Shown one piece after another: positions 1-8,138 of a stretch of DNA of 64,000 bases; the stretch's first letter is position 1, and the number at the start of each line of letters is the position of its first letter. The position numbers and the translations under genes are program-made. The notes beneath the pieces were generated by a model. That model ran no database searches. It saw nothing but the letters and a program-made list of their open reading frames with translations, and was not told the DNA's origin. The DNA comes from Bacilli bacterium (lineage in GTDB: Bacteria > Bacillota > Bacilli > RF39 > UBA660), in NCBI GenBank assembly GCA_017525015.1, contig JAFXUK010000022.1, positions 1 through 64,000 of the forward strand, given 5' to 3'.

Positions 1-62
1 ACTAATGAACAATATATAAATAAAAGTATAAATCCTAATAATAAACCTAATATAATTAACAT
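1..62 (-). CDS. Small membrane protein, 5' part only
   Basis: The window edge cuts this gene. An ATG at 62 opens a hydrophobic stretch, MLIILGLLLGFILLFIYCSL, which looks like a single membrane span. A good ribosome site (aaggagatgct) sits directly upstream. I do not recognise the family; short membrane proteins of this look are common on mobile elements and in Bacillota generally. The open frame runs off the edge at position 1, so length and function cannot be judged. Confidence 0.5.
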   Translation of the reverse strand, partial: MLIILGLLLGFILLFIYCSL

Positions 63-167
63 AGCATCTCCTTTTTCTCCAGTATTATATTTATTCTTTA
101 TTATTAGTAAAATGTCCAAATATTAATATTTAATACAAAAATAATAGTAAAAACAAAAAAACTAATA

Positions 168-200
168 AAGAAAAAGACTATTTTAAATAGTCTTTTTTAT
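168..200. terminator. Bidirectional hairpin terminator
   Basis: Perfect 13-bp inverted repeat (arms 171-183 and 185-197) with A-run and T-run flanks, so it can stop transcription in either direction. On the minus strand it lies between the 311-640 gene and the partial gene at 1-62. Confidence 0.6.
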
Positions 201-216
201 ATCAAATAATAAGTTC

Positions 217-262
217 AAAAAAAAGAAGAGAAATTAATGTTAACCTATTAAATCTCCTCTCA
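217..262 (-). terminator. Imperfect hairpin followed by eight U residues
   Basis: On the minus strand an imperfect GA/CU-rich stem (225-262) is followed by an uninterrupted run of eight T residues (217-224). It is a likely terminator for the TM2 gene ending at 311. It also lies immediately downstream of a strong promoter-like sequence, so it could end a very short transcript. Confidence 0.45.
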
Positions 263-269
263 TGATTAC

Positions 270-298
270 ATTATACCATATTTTGGTATTTTTTGCAA
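270..298 (-). promoter_or_regulatory. Consensus sigma-A-type promoter
   Basis: On the minus strand TTGCAA (293-298) and TATAAT (270-275) are exactly 17 bases apart, close to the housekeeping consensus. The predicted start near 263 is immediately followed by the hairpin and U-run at 217-262. The only downstream gene before the window edge is the partial membrane protein, so this may be its promoter with an attenuator, or the match may be chance. Confidence 0.45.
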
Positions 299-310
299 GT
301 TTTGGGCCTA

Positions 311-640
311 TTATTGAACTAATGGTCTACCATCAGCATCAGTATTAATTGATCCAGTAAGGATTAAAATTCCTTCAATGAATCCCCATAAACCACCAAA
401 TCCACAAGTAACTAAAGTTACAAGAATTTGTGCAACTCCTCTACCAGTATTTCCTAAATAGAAGTTATGAACTCCCCAAGCTCCTAAGAATAATCCTAAA
501 AGACCAGCAGCCATTTTAGATTTTCCTTCTTGTGCAGGTGCAGCAGTAGTTGTTCCTGCGTTTTGTGCAGCTCCACAGCTTGGACAGAATTGTTGATTAT
601 CTTCCATTTGTGCTCCACAACTTATACAAAATTTTGCCAT
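311..640 (-). CDS. Zinc-ribbon and TM2-domain membrane protein
   Basis: 109 residues. The N-terminus is a zinc ribbon with two CxxC pairs (CISC at about residue 5 and CPSC at about residue 19). An Ala/Thr-rich linker follows, then a TM2 domain of two membrane spans with the typical GAWGVHNFYLG turn at about residues 53-63 and a glycine-rich second span. TM2 proteins are small membrane proteins of mostly unknown role; the fusion of a cytosolic zinc ribbon to TM2 is common in Bacillota. The ribosome site aaaggagtg lies 7 bases before the ATG. The gene is monocistronic as far as can be seen, ending in a TAA just ahead of a hairpin. Family assignment is firm, function unknown. Confidence 0.85.
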   Translation of the reverse strand: MAKFCISCGAQMEDNQQFCPSCGAAQNAGTTTAAPAQEGKSKMAAGLLGLFLGAWGVHNFYLGNTGRGVAQILVTLVTCGFGGLWGFIEGILILTGSINTDADGRPLVQ

Positions 641-663
641 ATTTTTTCACTCCTTTATTTTAT

Positions 664-690
664 TCTACCACACTTTTCTATTTTGTGTAG
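664..690. other. Short inverted repeat between genes
   Basis: Arms CTACACA and TGTGGTAG (minus-strand reading) form an 8-bp stem with one bulge just after the ABC exporter stop codon. There is no following T-run on the minus strand, so it is a weak terminator at best and may be an RNA-stabilising stem. Confidence 0.3.
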
Positions 691-693
691 TCC

Positions 694-2787
694 CTATTTT
701 TGAAATTGAGAATTATATAGTTTTGCATAAAAACCATTCTTCTTTAATAACTCTTCATGAGTCCCTTGTTCTACAATATTTCCTTCATTCATAACAAGAA
801 TTAAATTAGCATTTTTAATTGTCGATAATCTATGAGCAATGATAAATGAAGTTCTACCCTCAGTTAACTTATCCATTGCTTTTTGAACTAATTCTTCTGT
901 TCTAGTATCAACGTTTGATGTAGCTTCATCAAGTATTAAGAAAGGTTCATCTTCAATCATACCTCGAGCTATTGTAAGTAACTGTTTCTGTCCAGATGAT
1001 ACTGAGTCATTCTCCCCTATTGTAGAGTCTAGCCCTCCAGGAAGAGTCTTAATAAAATGATCTACTCCTACAGTTTTACAAATATCCCAAATATGTTCAT
1101 CTGAAATATGTTTTTTATTAAATACTAAGTTTTCACGAATAGTACCTTCAAATAACCATGTGTCTTGTAAGACCATTATAAATAAATCATGAATATTTTC
1201 TCTAGTAAGTTCTTTTATTGACTTACCATCTATTAATATATCTCCTTCTTTAATATCATAGAATTTCATTAATAGATTTACCATTGTAGTTTTACCTGCT
1301 CCAGTAGGACCTACAATAGCTATTTTTTCACCACTTTTTACTTTAGCACTAAAGTCTTCAATAATAGTTCTCTTATCATCATAACTAAATTTAACATTTT
1401 TAAATTCAATATTACCTTTAGCATCTTTTTTATTTACTTTTTCTTTTAAATTAGATTCATCAGCTAATTCTTCTTCATCCATAAATTCATATACACGCTC
1501 TGCAGCAGCCGCAACAGATTGCATTGTAGTCATTGCTTGAGCAATTCTAGTTAAAGGATTAGTAAATAATCTAATATAAATCATAAAGGCAACTATTGTA
1601 CCAAATGTAGTTTGATTATTCATAACAAGTAATGCACCAACTACACATACTGCAACATAACCAAAGTTACCAACAAATCCCATTACAGGTTGCATAATTC
1701 CAGATAAGAATTGACTCTTTCTATTACATGTATATAAGTTTTCATTTATACGATCAAATTCTTGTAAAGCAGATTCTTCTCCATTATAAGCTTTAACAAC
1801 ATTATGTCCAGAATAAATCTCTTCAATATGACCATTTAAATCTCCTAATTCTTTTTGTCTCATAATAAAGTATTTTTGAGATTTCTTTAGAATAATAAAC
1901 GATCCAATAAAACCTAAAATACTAGCAGCAATAGCAGTAAATGCCATTATATAGTTAGTAATAAACATCATTATAATAGAACCTAAGAATAATGTAACAT
2001 TTGTAACTAAAGAAGTAATAGTATTACTCATATTAATACCAATAGTATCAACATCATTAGTAACTCTAGATAAAACATCTCCAGTTTCATGATTATCAAA
2101 ATATCTTAAAGGAAGTACATTAATCTTTTTACTAATACCATTTCTTAGTCTCTTAGAGTACCCTATTCCAACATAAGCCATTAATATACCTTCAATATAT
2201 ACAAATAATGAATTAAGTAAATAAATAACTCCAACAATTAATGCTGCTACATAAAGTTTATCCATATCAAGTTTAGGTTCAACTAAAGATTTAATAGATG
2301 CAGGTAACTCATCTAATTTAGTAAGTAACTCTTCAGGATCTGAATCTTTACTTAAACCACTCATAGCATCTAAATAAACTAATTGATCAGATACGGTAAT
2401 ATTCTTATCCTTAATAATCATAGGTTTTAATATTAATTCTTTTTCATTCTTAGTTAAACTCATAAATTCTAAGAATAACTCTGATGCATCTGCTTCAAAT
2501 ATTTCATTATTATTATTTTTTAATTTATATATACTATAATTTTCAATAATACTTTTATTTATTTCAGTTGCAACTAACTCTATATTTTCAGTATTAGGTT
2601 TAATACCATCACTAATAACATCAGTAACATCTGCTAATTTATTAGGTGCAACTGCAGATAACATAGCTGCAATAAAAGATAGTACACAAGCAATTACTAA
2701 TATATATTTCCATCTATTTAAGCTCTTAAAGATTCTAAGTAGTGTACCAGTAAAATCTTTAGCTTTTTCTTGTTTCTGATTACGCAT
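694..2787 (-). CDS. Heterodimeric ABC exporter, catalytically intact subunit
   Basis: 697 residues from ATG 2787. An in-frame ATG at 2805 lies inside the ribosome site (gaggaggag), so it is not used. Layout is one membrane span, an unusually long loop of roughly 130 residues before the next span, the rest of an exporter membrane domain, then a nucleotide-binding domain. The latter has Walker A GPTGAGKTT, signature SSGQKQ, Walker B ending in DEATS (catalytic Glu present) and switch His (IAHRLST). The start overlaps the end of the partner gene (2780-4540) by 8 bases, which indicates coupled translation. Heterodimeric multidrug exporters such as BmrCD have one intact and one degenerate ATP site, and BmrD carries an extra extracellular domain at the place of this loop. 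The substrate here cannot be read from sequence. Confidence 0.88.
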   Translation of the reverse strand: MRNQKQEKAKDFTGTLLRIFKSLNRWKYILVIACVLSFIAAMLSAVAPNKLADVTDVISDGIKPNTENIELVATEINKSIIENYSIYKLKNNNNEIFEADASELFLEFMSLTKNEKELILKPMIIKDKNITVSDQLVYLDAMSGLSKDSDPEELLTKLDELPASIKSLVEPKLDMDKLYVAALIVGVIYLLNSLFVYIEGILMAYVGIGYSKRLRNGISKKINVLPLRYFDNHETGDVLSRVTNDVDTIGINMSNTITSLVTNVTLFLGSIIMMFITNYIMAFTAIAASILGFIGSFIILKKSQKYFIMRQKELGDLNGHIEEIYSGHNVVKAYNGEESALQEFDRINENLYTCNRKSQFLSGIMQPVMGFVGNFGYVAVCVVGALLVMNNQTTFGTIVAFMIYIRLFTNPLTRIAQAMTTMQSVAAAAERVYEFMDEEELADESNLKEKVNKKDAKGNIEFKNVKFSYDDKRTIIEDFSAKVKSGEKIAIVGPTGAGKTTMVNLLMKFYDIKEGDILIDGKSIKELTRENIHDLFIMVLQDTWLFEGTIRENLVFNKKHISDEHIWDICKTVGVDHFIKTLPGGLDSTIGENDSVSSGQKQLLTIARGMIEDEPFLILDEATSNVDTRTEELVQKAMDKLTEGRTSFIIAHRLSTIKNANLILVMNEGNIVEQGTHEELLKKNGFYAKLYNSQFQK

Positions 2788-4540
2788 TTTGTAACTCCTC
2801 CTCACTTAATTGAGATAAGGCAATTTCTTTATATACTTTGCAAGATTTTAGTAATTCTTTATGAGTACCAATTCCTACACATTCTCCTTTATCTAATACT
2901 ATTATTTTATCTGCATTCATAATTGTACCTATTCTTTGAGCAACAATTAAACTAGTAGCATCTTTTGTATATTTCTTTAGTTCACGTCTTAGTTTTGCAT
3001 CAGTTTGATAATCTAAGGCACTAAATGAATCATCAAAGATATATATTTCAGGGTCTCTAGCAATAGCTCTTGCAATAGATAATCTTTGCTTTTGACCACC
3101 ACTTACATTAGTTCCACCTCTAGCGATATGAGCTTCATACTTATCATCCATTTTTTCTACGAAGTCTTTTCCTTGAGCAACTTCAATTGCTTTTTTTATT
3201 TTTTCAAGAGTTGGTTTTTCTTTACCATTATCTCCATAAGATATATTTTCAGAAACAGTACCAGTAAACATTACTGCAGTTTGTGGTATATAACCAATCT
3301 TATTATTTAAAGCTTTAATGTCATAACTCTTAACATTAACTCCATCTACAAATACTTCACCATCAGTCGCATCATAAAGTCTAGGAACTAAATTAATAAG
3401 TGTAGATTTACCAGAACCTGTAGAACCAATAAAAGCAACTGTCTCACCCTTATTAGCAGTAAATGAAATATGTTTAAGTAAATATTCATCTGCATCAGGA
3501 TATTTAAAACTAACATCTCTAAATTCTACAGTACCAACATCTTCAGTATCTCCATCAAAAGTGCCAGAGTGAATTGATACTTCACTATCTAATACTTCAT
3601 TAATACGATTTGCTGATACTTGAGCTCTAGGAAGTACCATAAATATCATAGTAAGCATTAAGAATGAAATAATAACTTGCATTCCATAACTAGCAAATAC
3701 AACCATATTACTAAATAAATTAATCTTATCAATCATTCCACTATTAACAATTAAGAATGCACCTACAATATATATTCCTAAGTGTTGGAAATGCATAACA
3801 AAGTTCATCATAGGATCCATTAAAGCAAAAGTCTTAGTAATCTTTAAATGAATTCCAGTTAATTCATCATTAACATCATTAAATCTCTTTTGTTCAAACT
3901 TCTCTGCATTAAATGCATGAACAACTCTAATACCAGTAATATTTTCTCTTGTTGCTCCATTAATCTTATCAGTTAATTTTTGTATTTTCGCAAATCTAGG
4001 AGAAACAGTCTTAATAATAAACATATTAGTAATAACTATTAATATAACTCCTACTCCAGTTACTAAACTTAATTCTCCACTCTTACCAATTATTTTTAAA
4101 AGTGCCCATACTGCCATAATTGGAGCTTTAATTAAAAGTATTAATCCCATACTAAGTAACATTTCTACTTGTGTTACATCATTAGTAGTACGAGTAATTA
4201 AACTACTAGTAGAAAATTTCTTAATCTCAGCAATACCAAAACTCTCAACTTTAGCAAATATCTTTCTTCTAATAGATCTAGAAAATCTAGCAGAAAGTAA
4301 TGAACTAAAGTAACCAACTACTATAGTACAAACTAAACTACCTACTGCACAAATAATCATATGAGCCCCAGCTATTAATATTTCATTCATAGTAGAAGTC
4401 TCAGTTTGTACAAGTCTAGTTATTTCACTCATATATTCAGGCATTCTTAAATCTAAGAATACTGAGAATGCTACAAGTACAATAATAGTTAAAATAATAA
4501 TTAAATCTTTCTTTTCAAAATTTTTAAATAACCGTATCAT
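2780..4540 (-). CDS. Heterodimeric ABC exporter, degenerate-site subunit
   Basis: 586 residues: six-span exporter membrane domain (about 1-310) and nucleotide-binding domain with Walker A GSTGSGKST and signature VSGGQKQRL. Walker B ends in FDDSFS, so Asp replaces the catalytic Glu, and the switch region reads VAQRIGT, with Gln in place of His. Both changes are the hallmark of the degenerate half of heterodimeric exporters (TM287/288, BmrCD, LmrCD families). The gene starts with an ATGA overlap on the upstream patatin gene and ends overlapping its partner, so all three genes form one coupled unit. Drug, lipid or peptide export are all possible; the linked lipase makes a lipid-related substrate worth considering, but that is inference. 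Confidence 0.88.
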   Translation of the reverse strand: MIRLFKNFEKKDLIIILTIIVLVAFSVFLDLRMPEYMSEITRLVQTETSTMNEILIAGAHMIICAVGSLVCTIVVGYFSSLLSARFSRSIRRKIFAKVESFGIAEIKKFSTSSLITRTTNDVTQVEMLLSMGLILLIKAPIMAVWALLKIIGKSGELSLVTGVGVILIVITNMFIIKTVSPRFAKIQKLTDKINGATRENITGIRVVHAFNAEKFEQKRFNDVNDELTGIHLKITKTFALMDPMMNFVMHFQHLGIYIVGAFLIVNSGMIDKINLFSNMVVFASYGMQVIISFLMLTMIFMVLPRAQVSANRINEVLDSEVSIHSGTFDGDTEDVGTVEFRDVSFKYPDADEYLLKHISFTANKGETVAFIGSTGSGKSTLINLVPRLYDATDGEVFVDGVNVKSYDIKALNNKIGYIPQTAVMFTGTVSENISYGDNGKEKPTLEKIKKAIEVAQGKDFVEKMDDKYEAHIARGGTNVSGGQKQRLSIARAIARDPEIYIFDDSFSALDYQTDAKLRRELKKYTKDATSLIVAQRIGTIMNADKIIVLDKGECVGIGTHKELLKSCKVYKEIALSQLSEEELQNA

Positions 4541-5388
4541 CTTTTACCTTCTCTCTTCAAGTATATTTTTAAGTCATCTAAGCTATTTTTAGCGTCTTCT
4601 ACGCCCAAATCATACATTTCTTGTATTCGAGTCCTATCATGTTCAATTCTCTTTATAGGGACAAGTTTAGATGGTCTAATAACAAATATTTTATCTCTAT
4701 CTAATTTAATAATATCTTCTTTAGTTTTATTATATGTAATCCATCTATTTTCAAGAGTATTAATAAAATTAGGATAAGATTTATATTTTAATTTAAATAA
4801 TGAAGTATTACTCTTTTTCTTACGATAATCTTTTACTCTTGTCTCTACAATAATAATCTTATCGTATCCTTGTTTTAATGCCCATTCTAGTGGAACACTA
4901 TCACTAACTCCTCCATCTAAATACTTCTTACCATCAATTTCTACTATTTTAGATACTAATGGCATAGATCCAGATGCTCTTAAATATTCCATTTCATTCT
5001 TAATATCAGTAATTAATTTATATTCAGGTAAACCAGTCTCTAAATTAGTTACTACACAATAAAACTTAGTCTTAGAATTATTAAAAGTATCAAAATCAAA
5101 TGGATCAGTTTCATATATTAACTTATTAAAACAAAAATCTTCATTCATTATATTACCAGTCTTAAATAATGAATAAAATCCCATATAATTCTTGTTATTA
5201 GCATTTTCTAAATTATAACGAAGACATCTTCCTTTTTGATTTGATACATAATTAATCCCAAATAAAGCTCCAGCAGATACTCCTACTATTGCATCTATCT
5301 TAATATCTGTATCAAGTAATACATCAAGTACTCCAGCAGTATAAATACCTCTTAAAGCACCACCTTCAAGTACTAATAATGTCTTCAT
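4537..5388 (-). CDS. Patatin-like phospholipase
   Basis: 283 residues from ATG 5388; a GTG at 5397 is in frame but is part of the ribosome site aaggtga. It has the full patatin signature: glycine-rich oxyanion loop GGALRGIYTAG near the N-terminus, nucleophile elbow GVSAG with the catalytic Ser, and the DGG motif (YLDGGVSDSVP) with the catalytic Asp. No signal peptide is visible, so it is a cytosolic or membrane-peripheral serine lipase of the YjjU/RssA kind. Its TGA stop overlaps the ATG of the first ABC exporter subunit. Proteins of this family hydrolyse acyl esters of phospholipids or related lipids; the substrate is not evident. Confidence 0.85.
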   Translation of the reverse strand: MKTLLVLEGGALRGIYTAGVLDVLLDTDIKIDAIVGVSAGALFGINYVSNQKGRCLRYNLENANNKNYMGFYSLFKTGNIMNEDFCFNKLIYETDPFDFDTFNNSKTKFYCVVTNLETGLPEYKLITDIKNEMEYLRASGSMPLVSKIVEIDGKKYLDGGVSDSVPLEWALKQGYDKIIIVETRVKDYRKKKSNTSLFKLKYKSYPNFINTLENRWITYNKTKEDIIKLDRDKIFVIRPSKLVPIKRIEHDRTRIQEMYDLGVEDAKNSLDDLKIYLKREGKR

Positions 5389-5414
5389 AAAAATCACCTT
5401 CTATATTATAACAT

Positions 5415-5442
5415 AAAAGCAAGAATTAATCTTCTTGCTTTA
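5415..5442 (-). terminator. Terminator after the 212-residue membrane protein gene
   Basis: Stem of AAGCAAGAA with its complement, five-base loop, then TTTTAT on the minus strand. It overlaps the last bases of the gene ending at 5440. Confidence 0.65.
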
Positions 5443-6078
5443 TCGTATTATACAATAATCATTTTCCATATTATCATTCATCGTAATATAAATGTCATTA
5501 GTATTACCCCTACATTTATATACAGTTATCTTTTTACTGATAAAACTATCATCTAAGTTTTTATATACCATAGTAGTACCATCACTACTAAGTCCAACAT
5601 AAGATAATTTATTTAATAAATTATTAATAAATTTATCATTAATTTCATCTTTTAAACTCTTACTCTTCTTATCATTCTTATATTTAACATTAATCTCATC
5701 AATACAATCTAAATATATCTTATAATCATCTAACTCTTTATATAATAAACTATTATTACATTCATTGTCTTTAACAAGGATAATATATTCTTCATAATTC
5801 TTTTCTTTACTATAAGTAACTTCTCTATTTATAGTTAAGAATCTAAATACTACTTTTCTAGATAAATCAAATCTCTCTTCTTGTTTCTCTTTTAAAGTTC
5901 TCTCTACTATGTAATATAAACCTCTATAAGATTCAAATTTATTTTTCTTATCAAAACTCTTAATACAGAATACCGGTTGATCACCTCTAGATATACGATA
6001 ATAATCATATCCAGCAGTAACCCATCCAAGTATTAATATAACAATAAGTATATTTCTAATTCCTTTAAGTACTTTCAT
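5440..6078 (-). CDS. Single-span membrane protein of unknown function
   Basis: 212 residues. The first 25 residues form one hydrophobic membrane span (NILIVILILGWVTAGY). The rest is a charged extracytoplasmic domain with a phrase PVFCIKSFDKK followed by a Tyr-rich segment (YRGLYYIVER), which I associate with uncharacterised secreted proteins of Bacillota. Three or four Cys residues are scattered through the domain. The start codon follows gagggat. Its own extended -10 promoter lies at 6104-6109 and its own terminator at 5415-5442, so it is a single-gene unit. Function not known. Confidence 0.6.
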   Translation of the reverse strand: MKVLKGIRNILIVILILGWVTAGYDYYRISRGDQPVFCIKSFDKKNKFESYRGLYYIVERTLKEKQEERFDLSRKVVFRFLTINREVTYSKEKNYEEYIILVKDNECNNSLLYKELDDYKIYLDCIDEINVKYKNDKKSKSLKDEINDKFINNLLNKLSYVGLSSDGTTMVYKNLDDSFISKKITVYKCRGNTNDIYITMNDNMENDYCIIR

Positions 6079-6103
6079 ATTATCCCTCTTTATTATCTAT
6101 TTC

Positions 6104-6138
6104 ATTATATCAAAAATACTAGTCAATTGACTAGTATT
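6104..6138 (-). promoter_or_regulatory. Terminator palindrome fused to an extended -10 promoter
   Basis: A perfect 24-base palindrome (6115-6138, half-site aatactagtcaa) follows the thioredoxin stop codon. It is followed on the minus strand by TTTTT, which is terminator-like. The next bases read TGATATAAT: an extended -10 element with TATAAT at 6104-6109, about 25 bases before the start of the 6078 gene. One 35-base stretch thus appears to end one transcript and start the next. Confidence 0.55.
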
Positions 6139-6140
6139 AT

Positions 6141-6440
6141 TTAATGAATTAAATCAAGTAATTGTTCTTTAGAAATCATTCCAACAGATTTATCTATTAG
6201 TTTTCCATCTTCAAATACAAGTATTGTTGGGATAGACATAATTTCATATTCTTCAGCAATATTATCTGCATTATCCATATCTAATTTATAAAACTTCATA
6301 TTAGGTGTCTTCTCTGCTACTTCATCTACTATAGGAGATAACGCCTTACAAGGTCCACACCAATTAGCATAACAATCAATTATTACTTTTCCAGTTTTAA
6401 TTACTTCATTAAATTTATCTTCAGTTAATTCTTCTATCAT
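6141..6440 (-). CDS. trxA: Thioredoxin
   Basis: 99 residues, a single thioredoxin fold. The active site WCGPC is at residues 27-31 and the conserved cis-proline loop (SIPTILVF) is present, so this is a full-length dithiol reductant of the cytosol. It starts one base after the stop of the upstream acidic protein, whose last codons supply the ribosome site (atggaga), so the two genes are co-translated. The terminator palindrome at 6115-6138 follows. The gene is a little shorter than E. coli TrxA (109) but nothing key is missing. Confidence 0.92.
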   Translation of the reverse strand: MIEELTEDKFNEVIKTGKVIIDCYANWCGPCKALSPIVDEVAEKTPNMKFYKLDMDNADNIAEEYEIMSIPTILVFEDGKLIDKSVGMISKEQLLDLIH

Positions 6441-6441
6441 A

Positions 6442-6750
6442 TCAATTCTCCATTTCTGTTTCTTGATTAATCATAAATTGTTTTGCTTGTTCTTCAGCCT
6501 CTTTAAGTTGTTCAGGTGTTAAATGTGTTCTAGCATATTCCATAGCTTCTTCTCTAAGTTTTTCATAATCAACATTTTGATATTTATTCATTATATCTTG
6601 TAATCCTTTATCATGTTCTTCCTGCATTTTTCTATTTTGTTCTTCTATTTTACGAGCTAACTCTTCCTCAGTAGGTTCATAAAAATCTGGAAGTGTTGGC
6701 TCTATCTCAGCTAACTTCTCATCTATTTCTTTAATAATATCTTCTTTCAT
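6442..6750 (-). CDS. Acidic coiled-coil protein, thioredoxin partner gene
   Basis: 102 residues, rich in Glu, Lys and Gln, predicted to be almost wholly helical with heptad-like stretches (about residues 26-60 and 70-95). There is no signal peptide and no Cys. The ribosome site gagggat precedes the ATG. It lies one base upstream of the thioredoxin gene and must be co-transcribed with it, so a role in thiol or stress metabolism is possible, but nothing in the sequence shows it. I do not recognise the family. Confidence 0.6.
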   Translation of the reverse strand: MKEDIIKEIDEKLAEIEPTLPDFYEPTEEELARKIEEQNRKMQEEHDKGLQDIMNKYQNVDYEKLREEAMEYARTHLTPEQLKEAEEQAKQFMINQETEMEN

Positions 6751-6796
6751 AATTATCCCTCATTCCTATGTTATAAGTGTATCATATTTTTAATAA

Positions 6797-6822
6797 TTAA
6801 AAAACTAGATTACTCTAGTTTC
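6797..6822 (-). terminator. Terminator after the lipoprotein pair
   Basis: Arms AAACTAGA and TCTAGTTT with a four-base loop, followed by a T-run on the minus strand, just after the stop at 6826. Confidence 0.7.
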
Positions 6823-6825
6823 TTA

Positions 6826-7653
6826 TTATTTATCTTTTACTTCTACTTTTATTGTATCAGTATATTTATATTTAATACATTTATTATCAACTAATTCATA
6901 TTTCTTTTCACAGTAGTATTCTTTTTCAGTCATTGATTCTTCTTCCTTAGTACAAGTTCCATTAATATCACTATATCCTTCAGGACAAAGTTTTACAGTT
7001 TTAGCACTCATAGAAACATTTTTACTACAAACTGATCCATTAAGTTTATAATCAGAATCACAACTATAAGTAGCATGTGCAGGAGTAGAAACAGTTACTA
7101 AACAAGTTGATCTATCTACTTGTTCTCCTCTTATACAATAATAATCTTTAGTAGCCCACATAGAACAAGTATATCCACCAGATCCTTCAGTAAATCCAGC
7201 TCTACAACTTTCACTAGGAAATTTCGTATAATAACACTCTACATTATTTCTAGTAGTACCTGCAGGACAAACATAACCATAAATCAAAGCTTTAGTATCA
7301 GCAACCTTTTGAACACAGCTTGATCCGCTTAAAGTTCCAGAAGTACATGAATATGTTGCTTTAGCATTCATAGTAATTGTCTTAGAACAAGTATCACCAC
7401 TTAAAGTATAACCTTCATCACATACTTTTACATCAACCTTTTTAGCAGTTAATGTTTGATAGCACTTACCATCTCTAAGTTCTTTATTATCTTTACAAAC
7501 ATCTTTAGATAAAACTTCTTTTTGTTCTACTACTTTTCTACATTTTCCATTATTTAAAATATAATCTTCTTTACAACCTTCTTTATATTTCTTACATCCT
7601 GCTAGTAAAAAAACAACAAGTAATAACAATAATACTTTTAAAACTTTCTTCAT
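6826..7653 (-). CDS. Cysteine-repeat lipoprotein, long paralogue
   Basis: 275 residues from ATG 7653 (ribosome site gaggagt); an in-frame ATG at 7674 lies within the upstream gene and lacks a site. The lipobox LLAGC ends the signal peptide, so the protein is lipid-anchored outside the membrane. The rest is about ten short imperfect units with two Cys each, of the form C-x(3-6)-x-L-x-(N/D/G)G-x-x-C-x-K, for example VCDEGYTLSGDTCSK and SCDSDYKLNGSVCSKN. Spacing between units is about 20-25 residues. This pattern predicts many small disulfide-linked loops, somewhat like EGF or chitin-binding repeats, but I do not assign either family. It is four bases downstream of a short paralogue. Function unknown; adhesion or glycan binding would fit. 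Confidence 0.7.
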   Translation of the reverse strand: MKKVLKVLLLLLVVFLLAGCKKYKEGCKEDYILNNGKCRKVVEQKEVLSKDVCKDNKELRDGKCYQTLTAKKVDVKVCDEGYTLSGDTCSKTITMNAKATYSCTSGTLSGSSCVQKVADTKALIYGYVCPAGTTRNNVECYYTKFPSESCRAGFTEGSGGYTCSMWATKDYYCIRGEQVDRSTCLVTVSTPAHATYSCDSDYKLNGSVCSKNVSMSAKTVKLCPEGYSDINGTCTKEEESMTEKEYYCEKKYELVDNKCIKYKYTDTIKVEVKDK

Positions 7654-7657
7654 AATT

Positions 7658-7969
7658 TTACTCCTCATATGCATTATAAGATGTTTCTATAATGCATTCA
7701 TCACCATCTAAATAACCACTATAGCAAGTGTAAGAATCAACATCTGCATTAAATGCAATAGATGAAAAACTATAACTTACACATTGATTTCCATTTAAAT
7801 AAGTTCCAGGATGTCTCTTGCATGTATAATTAGGAATAGCTGGTGTACTGTTCTTCTTTATGCAAGTTGTACCCTTTAATTCATCACCATCATCGCAATA
7901 ATATGTCTTTTCTCCAATAGAACAAGCTGTACAAAACATTATGATAATTAATAATAAAATCTTTTTCAT
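7658..7969 (-). CDS. Cysteine-repeat lipoprotein, short paralogue
   Basis: 103 residues. The signal peptide ends at a lipobox FCTAC, giving a lipid-anchored exported protein. The mature part holds three units of the two-Cys repeat seen in the downstream 275-residue protein (YYCDDGDELKGTTCIKK is the clearest). The ribosome site agagaggt precedes the ATG, and a TATAAT lies about 45 bases upstream, right behind the tRNA terminator. The gene ends four bases before the start of the long paralogue, so the pair is an operon that probably arose by duplication and unit expansion. Confidence 0.7.
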   Translation of the reverse strand: MKKILLLIIIMFCTACSIGEKTYYCDDGDELKGTTCIKKNSTPAIPNYTCKRHPGTYLNGNQCVSYSFSSIAFNADVDSYTCYSGYLDGDECIIETSYNAYEE

Positions 7970-8021
7970 ATATACCTCTCTATTTTAACTAATATAATTA
8001 TAACATATTATTTAAAATAAA

Positions 8022-8050
8022 ATAAAAAATCGGATATAAATCCGATTTAT
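8022..8050 (-). terminator. tRNA-Glu terminator
   Basis: Perfect stem AAATCGGAT with its complement, four-base loop and TTTTTTATTTT tail on the minus strand, 8 bases after the tRNA 3' end. Confidence 0.8.
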
Positions 8051-8057
8051 TTACAAA

Positions 8058-8134
8058 TGGTAGCCTGTACGGAATTCGAATCCGTGAATGTTACCTTGAG
8101 AGGGTAATGTGTTAAGCCACTTCACCAACAGGCC
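8058..8134 (-). tRNA. tRNA-Glu (anticodon CUC)
   Basis: 77 bases on the minus strand with an encoded CCA end. The acceptor stem GGCCTGT/ACAGGCT (first pair G-U), TTCGAA T-loop and an anticodon arm TTACC-CTCTCAA-GGTAA are all clear. The anticodon CUC reads GAG. The body closely matches bacterial tRNA-Glu. A CUC isoacceptor is an extra gene in many bacteria, since UUC reads both Glu codons; GAG is rare in this AT-rich genome. Confidence 0.93.
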
Positions 8135-8138
8135 ATAT

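Noticed and set aside
3086..3310. Plus-strand open frame of 74 codons
   Set aside because: Lies antisense inside the ABC exporter gene, low-complexity Phe/Ser/Ile translation, no ribosome site.
7120..7323. Plus-strand frame of 67 codons opposite the lipoprotein
   Set aside because: Shadow of the Cys/Ser-rich coding strand, no site and no family likeness.
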